A stretch of DNA of 32,116 nt from Acidobacteriota bacterium (GTDB lineage Bacteria > Acidobacteriota > Vicinamibacteria > Vicinamibacterales > SCN-69-37): the NCBI GenBank assembly GCA_013203475.1, contig JABMNV010000067.1, forward strand, positions 1 through 32,116, written 5' to 3'. The notes beneath the pieces were generated by a model that was given only the letters and a program-made list of their open reading frames with translations, was not told the DNA's origin and did no database searches. Position numbers and translations under genes: made by a program. Below, piece by piece: positions 6,480 through 15,829 of this stretch (positions within the stretch are counted from its first letter, which is position 1; each line of letters opens with the position of its first letter).

Positions 6480-8497
6480 TAGCCCTGAAGCACTTCTTCG
6501 AGGAACGCCCAGACGTCGGCCTTCTCCGCGATCACTTTGGCGGTGGGCTTGCCTGCGCCGTGCCCGGCCCTGACATCGATGCGCGACAGAATGGGCGCGT
6601 CGCCCCCCTGCGCGTCCTGCAGTGTGGCCGTGAACTTGTGGCTGTGCGCCGGGGCCACTCGATCGTCGTGATCGGCCGTGATGACGAGCGTCGCAGGATA
6701 ACGCGTCCCCGGTCTGACGTTGTGAAGCGGCGAGTACTTGAGCAGGACCGCGCGATCCTCAGGGTCATCAGGGTTGCCATAGTCGGAGGTCCAGGCCCAA
6801 CCGATCGTGAACTTGTGGAACCGCAGCATGTCGAGCACGCCTACCGCCGGCACGGCCGCGCCGAAGAGATCGGGCCGCTGTGTCAGACACGCGCCGACCA
6901 GCAGGCCACCGTTGCTGCCGCCACCGATGGCCAAACGCGACGACGACGTGTAGCCCTGTGCGATCAGGAACTCGCCGGCCGCGATGAAGTCGTCAAACAC
7001 GTTCTGCTTCTGGCGTAACCGTCCGGCGTCATGCCAGGCCTTGCCGTACTCGCCGCCGCCACGCAGATTGGCCTGCGCGAACACACCGCCACGTTCCATC
7101 CACGTGATGATGGAGGGCGAAAACGCGGGCGTCAGCGAGATGTCGAAGCCGCCGTAGCCATACAGATATGTCCGGCGACTGCCGTCACACACCAGTCCGC
7201 GGGCATGCACGATGAACATCGGGATGCGGGTGCCATCCTTCGACGTATAAAATTCCTGCCGGACGTCGAACGCATTGGGATCAAAATCCACGTGCGGTTG
7301 ATGCCACACGCTGGTGGCCGAGGTCGCCACCACATGCCGCAGAATCGTGGTCGGATACGTAAACGATGAGAAGGCCAGGAAGACGTCCGACTCATCGCGC
7401 GTGGCACTCATCGCCGTGATTGCCCCCAGCGTCGGCAGGGGCACATCGTGCAGACGCGCGCCATCGAGCGCGTGCACGGACACCCGTTCGTGAGCATCCG
7501 TGCGCCAGACAGCGACCCACGACGCGCCCACGCGCGCGACCGACACCAGCACGTCGGTGCCCGGCGCTTCGGCCAGCACAGTCGTCCAGGCGGACGACTC
7601 GGTCTGGCGCCGGTCAATCGCCACCAGTCGTCCACGCGGCGCGTCGTGATCGGTCCACACGAAGAAGACGTCGGCGTCGTTGGCGACAAGAGCGTAGGAG
7701 GCATCGAACCGGTCCAGAAATGGCACGACGGGCGCGTCATTTCCGACGCGCGACCCGTGTCTGACCGTGACATCTTTCAGGAATATCCGGTTCTCTCGAT
7801 TGGTGCCTTTGCTTTGCGTGATGACCAGGTACCGACCATCGTTAGTCACCTCGGCTGAGAAGAGCCACTCGGGTTCGGACGGCCTCGCGAAAATGACGGA
7901 ATCCTGGCCCGCGGAAGACAGTGCGTGGAAATAGAGCGTGTGGCTCGTATTGACGCTGGTCAAGACGTTGCCGTCGCCGGGCGGCGCGTAGCCGGCGTAG
8001 TAGAAACCGCTGTCGTCATGGGCCCAGGCGGCCCCAGAGAACTTCGACCACGGGACCTCATCCGGCAAGTCGACGCCAGTCGCAACATCACGCACGCGCC
8101 AGGTCACCCAGTCGGAACCACTGGCGGACAGACCATAGGCCAGCCATCGACCACTCCTGGAGACGCTCGATACCGACAGGGCCACTGTCCCATCGTCGGA
8201 CAACGCGTTGGGATCGAGCACGATCTCTGCCGGTCCGTCGAGTCTGCGGGTTCTATAGAGCACGGCCTGCGGTTGCAGTCCATCGTTCTTCGAGAAGATG
8301 AACCACTCGCCATGTTTCGAGGGCGGGCTGCATCGTTCGTAGTCCCACAAGGTGGTCAGCCGCGCGCGAATCTTGGATCTGGTCGGCAGAGCCGAGAGGA
8401 ACGCCTCCGAGCGCCGATTCTGTTCGGCCACCCAGGCGATTGTGGCGTCACTATCAGGATCTTCGAGCCAACGATACGGATCGGGAATGTCGTTCAC
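6479..8497 (-). CDS. Prolyl oligopeptidase family serine peptidase (S9A)
   Basis: A 672-residue peptidase that cleaves after proline in short peptides. The N-terminus DPYRWLEDP is the typical family opening. The central part (about 70-400) fits the seven-bladed propeller that limits access to the active site. The C-terminal alpha/beta hydrolase domain shows the catalytic triad: S528 in GGGSNGG, the aspartate in DHDDRV (609-614) and H646 in RAGHGAGK. The length is normal. There is no signal peptide, so it is probably cytoplasmic. The start is a GTG at 8497, nine bases after the TAA of the branching enzyme, which suggests co-transcription. The stop codon abuts the 14-bp repeats. Confidence 0.95.
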   Translation of the reverse strand: MNDIPDPYRWLEDPDSDATIAWVAEQNRRSEAFLSALPTRSKIRARLTTLWDYERCSPPSKHGEWFIFSKNDGLQPQAVLYRTRRLDGPAEIVLDPNALSDDGTVALSVSSVSRSGRWLAYGLSASGSDWVTWRVRDVATGVDLPDEVPWSKFSGAAWAHDDSGFYYAGYAPPGDGNVLTSVNTSHTLYFHALSSAGQDSVIFARPSEPEWLFSAEVTNDGRYLVITQSKGTNRENRIFLKDVTVRHGSRVGNDAPVVPFLDRFDASYALVANDADVFFVWTDHDAPRGRLVAIDRRQTESSAWTTVLAEAPGTDVLVSVARVGASWVAVWRTDAHERVSVHALDGARLHDVPLPTLGAITAMSATRDESDVFLAFSSFTYPTTILRHVVATSATSVWHQPHVDFDPNAFDVRQEFYTSKDGTRIPMFIVHARGLVCDGSRRTYLYGYGGFDISLTPAFSPSIITWMERGGVFAQANLRGGGEYGKAWHDAGRLRQKQNVFDDFIAAGEFLIAQGYTSSSRLAIGGGSNGGLLVGACLTQRPDLFGAAVPAVGVLDMLRFHKFTIGWAWTSDYGNPDDPEDRAVLLKYSPLHNVRPGTRYPATLVITADHDDRVAPAHSHKFTATLQDAQGGDAPILSRIDVRAGHGAGKPTAKVIAEKADVWAFLEEVLQG

Positions 8498-8506
8498 GCC
8501 ATCATC

Positions 8507-10417
8507 TTACGTGGCGTCGCGGCGACGTTTCAGCATGATGCCCGAGAGCGGCGGCAGCGTCAGCACCAGTGACTGCGCGTGGCCGTGCGTCGGAACGGCC
8601 TCGGTGTCGCACCCGCCTTCGTTTCCCACGTTGCTCCCGCCGTAGACGGCGGCATCGCTGTTGAGCAACTCCTCGTAGTACCCAGACTCCGGCACGCCAA
8701 TCCGGTAGCCGTGGCGAGCGATGGGCGTCCAGTTGAGCACCACGGCCACCCAGTCGTCTGGATCCTCGGCGCGGCGAATCAACGAAATCACGCTCGCTTC
8801 ATGATCGTTGCAGTCGATCCACTCAAAGCCCTTGGCCGCGAAGTCAACCTCGTGCAACGCGGGCTGTGTCACGTAGCACTTGTTGAGATCTTCGACAAAG
8901 CGTTGAATGCCTGCGTGGTGCGGCCCGTCGAGCAGGTGCCAGTCGAGCGACCGCTCGTGGCTCCACTCGCGCCATTGCCCGAACTCGCACCCCATGAACA
9001 TCAATTTCTTGCCGGGGTGGACGTACATGAACGCGAACAGTGCGCGGAGCGTGGCGGCCTTCTGCCATTCGTCGCCCGACATCTTTGTCAGCAGCGATCC
9101 CTTCCCGTGGACCACCTCGTCATGGGAAAACGGCAGGACAAAATTCTCGTTCCAGGCGTAGAGCATCGAAAACGTCAAATGCTGGTGTTCCCATCGACGA
9201 AACAGCGGGTCCTTGCTGGCATAGGTCAGGATGTCATGCATCCAGCCCATGTTCCACTTGTAGGTGAAGCCCAGCCCCCCCACCCACGTGGGCCGACTGA
9301 CGGCCGGGAACGCCGTCGATTCTTCAGCCAGAATCGCGGTGCCCGGCTGGTGCTCGTGCGTCAACGTGTTGAGTTCGCGAAGAAAATCGATCGCGTCGAG
9401 ATTCTCCCGGCCGCCGTGAGCGTTCGGCACCCACGCGTTTGCCTCGCGCGAATAGTCGAGATACAACATCGATGCGACCGCGTCCACACGCAACCCGTCG
9501 ACATGAAACGACTCGAGCCAGTAGAGCGCATTCGTCAGCAGAAAGTTGCGAACCTCGTGGCGGCCGTAGTTGAAGATCAGCGTGCCCCAATCCTGATGTT
9601 CGCCCTGTCGGGGATCTTCGTGTTCATACAGCGCACTGCCGTCGAACCGCGCCAGTCCGTGGGCGTCTTTGGGAAAATGTCCCGGCACCCAGTCGAGAAT
9701 CACGCCCAGGCCGGCGACGTGGCAGGCATCGACAAACGCCCGAAAGTCATCGGGGGAACCGAAGCGACTGGTCGGTGCAAAGTAGCCGGTCACCTGGTAG
9801 CCCCACGACGGCTCGTAGGGGTGTTCCATGATCGGCATCAGCTCGATATGCGTGAAGCCCAATCGAGTGACATAGGGAATCAGCTCGTCGACGAGTTCAC
9901 GCCACGACAGCGACCGGTCCCCTTCTTCGGGCTTGCGTCGCCAGGACCCGACGTGCACTTCGTAGATGGCCATCGGCGCATCGAGGGCCACGTCACGCAC
10001 TGTGCGGGCGTCCATCCAATCGTGGTCGCGCCACTCATGGCGCCCCAGCGTTGATGTCACCGACGCCGTCTTCGGGGGGTGTTCGGCCGCCAGCGCGAAC
10101 GGGTCGGCCTTGGTGAACGCGTCCCCGCCCATGGCCGACTGCAGTTCAAACTTGTACGGCTGGCCCTCGGTCACACCGGGAACAAAGGTTTCCCATAACC
10201 CGCTGGCGCCCAGACTGCGCATCGGATGGGCCTGGCCGTCCCACTGATTGAAGTCACCGACGACCGAAACGCGCGACGCGCTCGGTGCCCAGACCGCAAA
10301 CGTGTACCCGGACTGGTCGTTGATCACCGCCGGGCGGGCGCCAAGCTTCTCCCACGCCTGCAGCCAGGTGCCTTCGCCAAAAAGATAGGCCTCGTAGTCG
10401 GTGACGACCCGTGTCAT
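8507..10417 (-). CDS. glgB: 1,4-alpha-glucan branching enzyme (GH13, CBM48)
   Basis: A 636-residue enzyme that forms alpha-1,6 branches in glycogen. An N-terminal CBM48 module (about 35-120; [20 protein letters not shown]) precedes the GH13 barrel. Catalytic residues are visible: nucleophile D312 in [13 protein letters not shown], acid/base E365 in ILAEEST, and D433 in [12 protein letters not shown]. It lacks the extra N-terminal module of longer branching enzymes such as that of E. coli. The start is placed at the ATG at 10417 ([13 protein letters not shown]); the open frame extends further upstream only with unlikely Arg/Ser-rich sequence. No synthase, pyrophosphorylase or phosphorylase gene is nearby, so it stands apart from its pathway. 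Confidence 0.95.
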   Translation of the reverse strand: MTRVVTDYEAYLFGEGTWLQAWEKLGARPAVINDQSGYTFAVWAPSASRVSVVGDFNQWDGQAHPMRSLGASGLWETFVPGVTEGQPYKFELQSAMGGDAFTKADPFALAAEHPPKTASVTSTLGRHEWRDHDWMDARTVRDVALDAPMAIYEVHVGSWRRKPEEGDRSLSWRELVDELIPYVTRLGFTHIELMPIMEHPYEPSWGYQVTGYFAPTSRFGSPDDFRAFVDACHVAGLGVILDWVPGHFPKDAHGLARFDGSALYEHEDPRQGEHQDWGTLIFNYGRHEVRNFLLTNALYWLESFHVDGLRVDAVASMLYLDYSREANAWVPNAHGGRENLDAIDFLRELNTLTHEHQPGTAILAEESTAFPAVSRPTWVGGLGFTYKWNMGWMHDILTYASKDPLFRRWEHQHLTFSMLYAWNENFVLPFSHDEVVHGKGSLLTKMSGDEWQKAATLRALFAFMYVHPGKKLMFMGCEFGQWREWSHERSLDWHLLDGPHHAGIQRFVEDLNKCYVTQPALHEVDFAAKGFEWIDCNDHEASVISLIRRAEDPDDWVAVVLNWTPIARHGYRIGVPESGYYEELLNSDAAVYGGSNVGNEGGCDTEAVPTHGHAQSLVLTLPPLSGIMLKRRRDAT

Positions 10418-10457
10418 GCGGTCAGTGTAAGCCCTGCGGGGCCTGGCCGTGCCACGT

Positions 10458-11666
10458 TCACATTTTGATCGGGTCGCGAGCCGATGGCTTGGCCTTTTGT
10501 GCCTCCCCGGCCCGCACCAGAGCGAAACGGGTACTGATGGGCCCGAATATCTCGTAGACCGCCACTGACCCGAGCACAACGGTCGTGATCACGGGCGCGA
10601 TGGCTGGAAAACGATCATTGATGGCAAAGGTCAGTCCGACGGCGAGGCCGGCCTGAGCCATCAGCGCGAAGCCGAGAAGCCGTTGCACGCTCTGTTCGAG
10701 TCCAAGTCGTTTTGCCGCCACTCGGGCGCCGATGAACTTGCCACCGGCCCTGCCGAGCACGTACACGACCCCGAGAACGCCCATGGTGGGCACGAGCGAC
10801 ACGTCCAGTTGGGCGCCGGCGAGGACGAAGAACATCGCGTAGAACGGCGGATCCGTGCCCGCCAGCGTCTCAAACAGGTGGCGACTGCGTTCTGTCAGAT
10901 TCACCATCGTCGCACCCACGGCCAGACTGGCGACCAGTGGCGAGAGATCAAGCCCACGGGCCACTCCAACGCAGAGCAGAATTGAGCCGGCGAGCAAGAT
11001 CAGCATCTCGCCGCCCTCAGTGACCTGCGCCGACCACTTGGCAAGGAGCAGGCCAAGGAGAAATCCAAGGGCGGCCGATCCAACCATTTGCCAGGCGAAA
11101 GTGAATGCCGATCGATAGAGCGTCCAGAAGAAGCTGCTCGAGGCAGGCGACGTCAGGTCGATGCCAGCGGCGACCAGGCTGTAGACCGTGATGCAGAGCA
11201 CGTTGTTCACTGCGATGACGCCGAGCAGGTAGTCGGTCACCGGGCCCGCCGAGTTGCACTCGCGAACGACCATCAGTGTCGAGGCCGGTGCCGTCGCCAT
11301 CGCCACGGCGCCGAGCAGGAACGCGATCTGCCAGGATTGCCCCAGGACCAACATGCCGGTGGCAACGACCGCAGCGGCGAGGGCAGATTCGACCAGCGTC
11401 AGCTGCACCACTTGCCGACCGATCCGTCGAAACAACGAAGACTCGAAGACGGAGCCGACCGAGAACAGAATCAGGCCCAGGGCGACCTCACTCACGACGC
11501 CCAGCGCGCTGAGGTTGTCCTGACTTAACCACCCAAGGACGGACGGGCCCAGCACAACACCGGCGAGGAGATATCCGGTGACTTCCGGGATGCGCAACGC
11601 GCGCACCAGGTGACCAGCGAGCAACGCCAGCAACAGAATGAGACCAAGCGACGTGAGTTCATCCAT
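10458..11666 (-). CDS. CPA2-family cation:proton antiporter homologue, Asp pair replaced by Asn-Asn
   Basis: A 402-residue inner-membrane protein with about twelve hydrophobic segments and the sodium/hydrogen exchanger fold of the CPA2 family. Recognisable parts are [17 protein letters not shown] (25-41) and TAPAST (125-130) at the unwound fourth helix. At the position of the ion-binding Asp-Asp (or Asn-Asp/Gln-Asp) pair of the fifth helix the protein reads [13 protein letters not shown], with N154-N155. The aspartate needed for transport in characterised members therefore seems missing. There is no RCK or other regulatory tail. The gene begins 12 bp after the pseudo-protease gene and ends 40 bp before glgB, so it is likely in one operon with the former. 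Confidence 0.85.
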   Translation of the reverse strand: MDELTSLGLILLLALLAGHLVRALRIPEVTGYLLAGVVLGPSVLGWLSQDNLSALGVVSEVALGLILFSVGSVFESSLFRRIGRQVVQLTLVESALAAAVVATGMLVLGQSWQIAFLLGAVAMATAPASTLMVVRECNSAGPVTDYLLGVIAVNNVLCITVYSLVAAGIDLTSPASSSFFWTLYRSAFTFAWQMVGSAALGFLLGLLLAKWSAQVTEGGEMLILLAGSILLCVGVARGLDLSPLVASLAVGATMVNLTERSRHLFETLAGTDPPFYAMFFVLAGAQLDVSLVPTMGVLGVVYVLGRAGGKFIGARVAAKRLGLEQSVQRLLGFALMAQAGLAVGLTFAINDRFPAIAPVITTVVLGSVAVYEIFGPISTRFALVRAGEAQKAKPSARDPIKM

Positions 11667-11678
11667 CTCTGGAAGATC

Positions 11679-12962
11679 TCAGGCGGGTCCCGGGAGGAGA
11701 ACGCTGAAGCGGCGTCCGTTGCGTTCCAGCTCGACAAGCGTGGGGCCTGATCGGTCACCGTCGAGCAGACGTCGGACCCTGTCCTCGCTCTCAGGTGTGA
11801 TTCGGTTAATCCGAATGAGCCGGTCGCCAGATTGCATACCCGCTCTGGCGGCCGCGCTCTCTGCAGCGACCGCGTCGATGAGGAAGCCCTCGGACGACCG
11901 CAGTGTCAGCCCGCGACCCGGTGCCTCGCCGGCCTCTGCGTCGAGCGACGCGCCGTCTGGCTCCAGAACGATCTCAATCTTGGCGATTCCGCGCCGGATG
12001 GCCAATCGCGGCGACGCGGTGGTCGCGCCGCCGACGAGCCGCAGCAGATCTTCGGGGCCCGCAATCGGCACGTCATCAATGGCGCGAATGATGTCGCCGG
12101 GCCGGAGGTCGGCCTTATGCGCCGGGTATCTCACCCAGACCTCGCGGACAATCAAGCCATCGGCCCGTCCGACAAACGCCGCTTCATCCGCCGACAGAAC
12201 GTCGGCCCGAAAGCCGTACCGCGACAGCACTTGGCTGTCGAGCGAGTTGTCCGCGGTGAGCAACACATCGAGGCTGTCAGCAAGGACCGCCACCATGCGA
12301 TTCTGGCACTGGAGAACTAGGCCCAGGAAATTGCCATCGATGTCGAAGATGCCGCCGCCGGCCATTGACGGCTCCAAGGCAAACGTCGGCACGACCTGGT
12401 GGATGAGGAGTTCGCCGCAGGATCCCCACATGGTGTCGAGCACATGGCCATACACGAAGCTGCGCGCCTGCGTGCCGGCCCATAGGGCCATGATCCATGT
12501 ACCGGACTGCGGCAGCACTGACGATCGCCGCACCGGCACAAGCGCGGCGGTGGGCGGCGCGGCGATGGCCACCACGGGAAGGTCGGGCCGCCGGAGGACG
12601 ACGGACGCGATTATCTCGCCGCTCGGCGTTTCGAACGTGGCTTCGGTCGGGAACGGGTCCACGATCCGTGCGGCCACAATCCGATTCGCATCCCACGCGA
12701 TGGCCGACGTCGGCAGGTCGCGCAGCCGCACCAGAGAGAGATCCGCATTGGCGGCAATCTCGCTGAAGTAGCTCGTCATGTCCTCGAGCGAGCGACGCTC
12801 AGCCAGCCGGGAGATGCGCGCGAGGTCGGCATCCGATGCCGGCGGAGCGGCTTCGTCCATGGGGCGTGTCAGCGCTCCAACGACCAGAATCAACGCGGCC
12901 ACCACCGCCAGCACGAAGATGTAGCGCGGATTCCGCACGCCGGGAACGATCGTCGGTATCAC
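11679..12962 (-). CDS. HtrA-like PDZ protein with inactivated protease domain
   Basis: A 427-residue membrane-anchored protein: one N-terminal membrane helix (13-31), a trypsin/HtrA-like region (about 70-235) and two PDZ domains (about 268-335 and 358-424). PDZ motifs are clear: AHKADLRPGDIIRAID and AARAGMQSGDRLIRIN. In active HtrA proteins the nucleophile lies in GNSGGPLFD; here the matching stretch is SMAGGGIFDIDG, with A201 in place of serine. The expected histidine region (IVAARIVD, 95-102) has no histidine either. It is therefore probably a non-proteolytic binding or sensing protein. It is followed after 12 bp by the antiporter homologue. The domain assignment comes from pattern, not from a profile search. 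Confidence 0.82.
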   Translation of the reverse strand: MIPTIVPGVRNPRYIFVLAVVAALILVVGALTRPMDEAAPPASDADLARISRLAERRSLEDMTSYFSEIAANADLSLVRLRDLPTSAIAWDANRIVAARIVDPFPTEATFETPSGEIIASVVLRRPDLPVVAIAAPPTAALVPVRRSSVLPQSGTWIMALWAGTQARSFVYGHVLDTMWGSCGELLIHQVVPTFALEPSMAGGGIFDIDGNFLGLVLQCQNRMVAVLADSLDVLLTADNSLDSQVLSRYGFRADVLSADEAAFVGRADGLIVREVWVRYPAHKADLRPGDIIRAIDDVPIAGPEDLLRLVGGATTASPRLAIRRGIAKIEIVLEPDGASLDAEAGEAPGRGLTLRSSEGFLIDAVAAESAAARAGMQSGDRLIRINRITPESEDRVRRLLDGDRSGPTLVELERNGRRFSVLLPGPA

Positions 12963-13021
12963 GTCGAGAGCATATGAGGAATCGGCCGGGGAGTCACCCA
13001 GCCAGTGGCGGCCCCCTTGGC

Positions 13022-13603
13022 TCAGGGCCTCGCGCCGAGGTCCGCCAGCGCCTCGGGCCAGAGCAGCGCTGGAAGCGACGCGTGCGTGCGGGTGGCCGCG
13101 TCAAAGCCCGTGGCCACCTCCAACCTCGTCAACACCGCCAAGGCATGCGCCAGACTGTCCTTGCGGATGGCTTCGAATTCCACACACGTCACCGTCCGGT
13201 CCCCCGCGGTCGCCACGTAGTGCACAACTTCACAGTCGTCAAAGTGCCAGACGGTCAGGTCCTTCCACAGCGCCCCCTTCCAGACCAGCCCTTGCGCTTC
13301 GACAAACGCATCCACCTGGGCCACTTGATCGCCCGGACGCAGGGCCAGATTCACTTCGTCGCGCACCTCGGCGTCAGCCACGACCGTCTTGAGCGTGAGT
13401 TCGTGCAGCTCGCGGTCGAACCGGTGTCGCAGGACAAATCCGCGGACGCGGCCCGCCTCTGTCAGGAAATAGCGATCACACACGCGAAGGGTGACGTGGC
13501 GGAGCGGTCGGAGCGCGGCGACCGCCTGTCGAAATGCATCCAGATCGAAGTCGGCCTCGACCACGAACTTGTGTTCGATCTCTTTGAATCTCAGGTCGTT
13601 CAT
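13022..13603 (-). CDS. CYTH-domain protein (triphosphate tunnel metalloenzyme family)
   Basis: A 193-residue protein with the family signature E-x-E-x-K at its N-terminus: KEIEHKF, with E8, E10 and K12. CYTH proteins bind triphosphates in a beta-barrel tunnel and include inorganic triphosphatases, thiamine triphosphatases and class IV adenylate cyclases; which activity applies here cannot be told. Charged and Arg-rich strands such as RGFVLRHRFDRELHELTLK fit the tunnel. The start is the ATG at 13603, which puts the signature close to the N-terminus as usual. A TTG at 13648 behind GGAGA is an alternative that would add 15 residues. It lies 59 bp before the pseudo-protease gene. Confidence 0.8.
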   Translation of the reverse strand: MNDLRFKEIEHKFVVEADFDLDAFRQAVAALRPLRHVTLRVCDRYFLTEAGRVRGFVLRHRFDRELHELTLKTVVADAEVRDEVNLALRPGDQVAQVDAFVEAQGLVWKGALWKDLTVWHFDDCEVVHYVATAGDRTVTCVEFEAIRKDSLAHALAVLTRLEVATGFDAATRTHASLPALLWPEALADLGARP

Positions 13604-13660
13604 TCTCAGATCCGGCTCACGTCCAGTCATTGTACAGGCCGACGGCAACCAGGTCTCCGG

Positions 13661-13822
13661 CTATCTCCCAGCCTGAAAGAGGGCGCCGACGAATCCGAGG
13701 ATCCGGGCGTCCTTCTTGAGGCGAGAGGTGTTGGCGCTGATGAAGCACCCCTTGGCGAGCGACGCGTCCTGGCGCGATCCGGCCGGGGCGCGTGGAGCGG
13801 CGAGGAACGGCGCAACACACAT
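13661..13822 (-). CDS. Possible small gene or gene remnant, 53 residues
   Basis: Most of the 326-bp gap between the phospholipase-like and CYTH genes is taken by a 53-codon minus-strand frame from ATG 13822 to TAG 13661. Its translation includes AKGCFISANTSRLKKDAR and ends LGFVGALFQAGR. Nearly all codons in the second half end in G or C, as in the neighbouring genes, which is unlike the flanking frames. No Shine-Dalgarno is visible before the ATG, and an in-frame TAG lies a few codons upstream. It is therefore either a true small protein or the 3' end of a decayed gene. I do not recognise the family. The rest of the gap (13604-13660 and 13823-13929) shows nothing I can name. Confidence 0.42.
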   Translation of the reverse strand: MCVAPFLAAPRAPAGSRQDASLAKGCFISANTSRLKKDARILGFVGALFQAGR

Positions 13823-13929
13823 CTGACAACCGCGCTAGGCTCCATCGGAGGCACGACGCCCATGACCACAGTGCGCAACGTCGCTGATGGTGCCAGCCCT
13901 CCACGTGATTGCGCTCCTGGAGAAATCGT

Positions 13930-15114
13930 CTACATCCACCGCTTCAGCCGGCCCAGACTCCTGACACGCCGCCGAGTTCGACCTGACCACTCCCGCATCG
14001 ACGCCGCGGTCACCGGCACGTTGTCCGGGTCGCGTCGGAGTTCGGCAAAGATGGCTCGCGCCGGGGCGACCATGCGTTCATCACGGCTGGCGATCATCGC
14101 CTCGGCCAAGCGATCGTGCGCGGCATCTTCGAAGTTGTAGCCTCCACACGCGGTCCACTCGTCATCGACCAGCACGATCTTCGAGTGTTCGCCGTGTCGA
14201 TTTTCGTAAATAGCCACGCCCGCCTCAAGCAGTCTGGGGTAGCTCACCGCCGCCGCGATCCACGCCAGATCCGTGGCCGGCAACGCCTCCCGGTGGGAGT
14301 GATGCACTTCGACGTTCACGCCACGCCTTGCCGCGCGCACAACGGCCGCCATGAGCACTTCGGTCGGTTTGAAATAGAAACTCGTGATGGCCAGTGTCCG
14401 CCTGGCAGAGTCCACCATCTCAATCATCCGGTCGGTCACAACATTGGGTCCACGCCACCTGATCGCGGCCCACGGGCCCTGATGCAGATTGGGATTGCAG
14501 AACCAGTATTCGAGCCGCACATCATCGCCCGAACGTTGATCAGTTGAGGCCGTCGCTCGAAGGCTCTCGACGTGACCCTCGGCAACCTGCCCACCAATTT
14601 GACGACAGCTTTCGAGCAGGACAGAGACGACAGGTCCTCGAACGGCGACGGCGTATTCGTTCCATCCCTCAAATGACGACTGTGTGATGTTGCCGCTGCT
14701 GAAGATGGCTTCTCCTTCTTCAGACACCTGGACTTTCAGGTGATGGCCTCCGCCCATATATCGCTGCAACACCCTGGGAGGCTGATACATCACCACGCTG
14801 CCGCCGGCCTTGCGCAGCGCGTCGAACGAACGGGCCAGCGCCGCACGGTCGGCGCGGGTCATCAACACACCGCCCAGTCGTTGTCCAAAGGTGTCGACAA
14901 TCAACTGGACGGCGACGCCCCGCCGCTGGGCCTCGATCAACGCGTCCAGCATCTCGCGACCATACGCGTCGTACTCGATGTAGAAGATCGACTGATAGAG
15001 AAACGACCGTGCCTGGCGCACCATGGCCAGTCGGCGCGTCCACTCGGCTTGACGATCCCACAGCGGCGTGAGCGACGACGCGCTGGAACTAGAGACGATA
15101 TCCGCCGGCGACAT
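13930..15114 (-). CDS. Phospholipase D-like protein (cardiolipin synthase type)
   Basis: A 394-residue protein with two phospholipase D half-domains. The second HKD motif is complete: H310-S-K312-IVLV-D317, followed by GGYNFED. The first reads H125-L-K127-VQVS-E132, with glutamate instead of the usual aspartate, then SSGNITQSSFEGWNE as expected. Such enzymes transfer phosphatidyl groups or hydrolyse phosphodiesters; cardiolipin synthases are the nearest common type, but here no N-terminal membrane helices are seen, so a ClsB-like or other role is as likely. The ATG at 15114 lies 26 bp inside the end of the SDR gene, so translation may be coupled; a GTG at 15126 is also possible. The C-terminus is strongly basic. 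Confidence 0.87.
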   Translation of the reverse strand: MSPADIVSSSSASSLTPLWDRQAEWTRRLAMVRQARSFLYQSIFYIEYDAYGREMLDALIEAQRRGVAVQLIVDTFGQRLGGVLMTRADRAALARSFDALRKAGGSVVMYQPPRVLQRYMGGGHHLKVQVSEEGEAIFSSGNITQSSFEGWNEYAVAVRGPVVSVLLESCRQIGGQVAEGHVESLRATASTDQRSGDDVRLEYWFCNPNLHQGPWAAIRWRGPNVVTDRMIEMVDSARRTLAITSFYFKPTEVLMAAVVRAARRGVNVEVHHSHREALPATDLAWIAAAVSYPRLLEAGVAIYENRHGEHSKIVLVDDEWTACGGYNFEDAAHDRLAEAMIASRDERMVAPARAIFAELRRDPDNVPVTAASMREWSGRTRRRVRSLGRLKRWM

Positions 15115-15829
15115 CAATGTTGGCACCTGTGACGTAGGACGCTTCCAGCAGATAGCTGACGGCTTCGCTGATGTCGGTCATCGTGCCCGCGCGATTGAGA
15201 GGAACTTCACTGCCAATCTTGTCGGGTGGCGGCAGATCAATGGAGTTATCGAGCTGTCCCGGCGACACCATGTTCACTCGAATTCGGCGCGAGGCGTAGC
15301 CTGCCGCCAGTGCCCGTGTCAGCACCAACAGGCCTGTCTTGCTGACGTAGTAGTCCGCGCCCCGCGTGTTCGCACGAATGCCCTCGAGGCCTGCCATCCC
15401 AATGCTGATGATCTGCCCGCCATCGGGCATCTGACGCAGCGCGTGATAGCAACAGTAGTACGCGCCCGACAGGTTCGTTGCCAGCGTCGCGTCCCACACG
15501 GCCGGATCAAGCTTGGTCACATCCTGCGGGTTGTAGTTCCCCACATTATTCAGAAGCAGATCGACCCGACCCTCATGCGCAGCGACATCGTCAAACACCC
15601 GTTGCACGTCGGCGCGAACCCCGATATCTGCCTGCACGGCCCGGGCCACTCCACCATTCGCCTCGATCGCGGCGACCAACGAATCTGCAGCATCAGCAGA
15701 TTGCCGGAACACGATGACGACACGATACCCGCGGGAGGACAGCACTTCGCACAAGTGCCGACCAAGGCGCCGAGCGCCACCAGTCACGACGGCAACCGGT
15801 GCTGGACGGTTAGCCGCGCTGCCGGTCAC
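15089..15829 (-). CDS. Short-chain dehydrogenase/reductase, FolM/pteridine reductase-like
   Basis: A 246-residue cytoplasmic NAD(P)H-dependent reductase. The cofactor motif is TGGARRLG (16-23), with arginines at the positions typical of pteridine reductases and FolM; NNVG (94-97) follows. Catalytic residues are S142 and Y160-x3-K164 (YYVSK). The C-terminal VTGANIDVAGGYRL is the usual family ending. FolM reduces dihydromonapterin and pteridine reductase reduces pterins. The location directly behind a FolB gene, with a GTGA overlap of start and stop, strongly supports a pterin or folate role. A general SDR of another pathway is the alternative. The start codon is the GTG in that overlap. Confidence 0.88.
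   Translation of the reverse strand: MTGSAANRPAPVAVVTGGARRLGRHLCEVLSSRGYRVVIVFRQSADAADSLVAAIEANGGVARAVQADIGVRADVQRVFDDVAAHEGRVDLLLNNVGNYNPQDVTKLDPAVWDATLATNLSGAYYCCYHALRQMPDGGQIISIGMAGLEGIRANTRGADYYVSKTGLLVLTRALAAGYASRRIRVNMVSPGQLDNSIDLPPPDKIGSEVPLNRAGTMTDISEAVSYLLEASYVTGANIDVAGGYRL

Noticed and set aside
8579-10054. A 491-codon plus-strand frame
   Set aside because: It is the antisense shadow of glgB, whose catalytic motifs are complete on the minus strand.
11638-12771. A 377-codon plus-strand frame
   Set aside because: Antisense of the PDZ protein; Ser/Arg-rich and without motifs.
13617-13904. Two minus-strand frames of 83 and 95 codons in the gap after the phospholipase-like gene
   Set aside because: Their codon use and composition are poor; the third frame of the same stretch (13661-13822) has the coding bias instead.
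12836-14140. A 434-codon plus-strand frame spanning the gap at 13.6-13.9 kb
   Set aside because: It crosses three minus-strand genes as their antisense and has no recognisable domain, so length alone does not support it.
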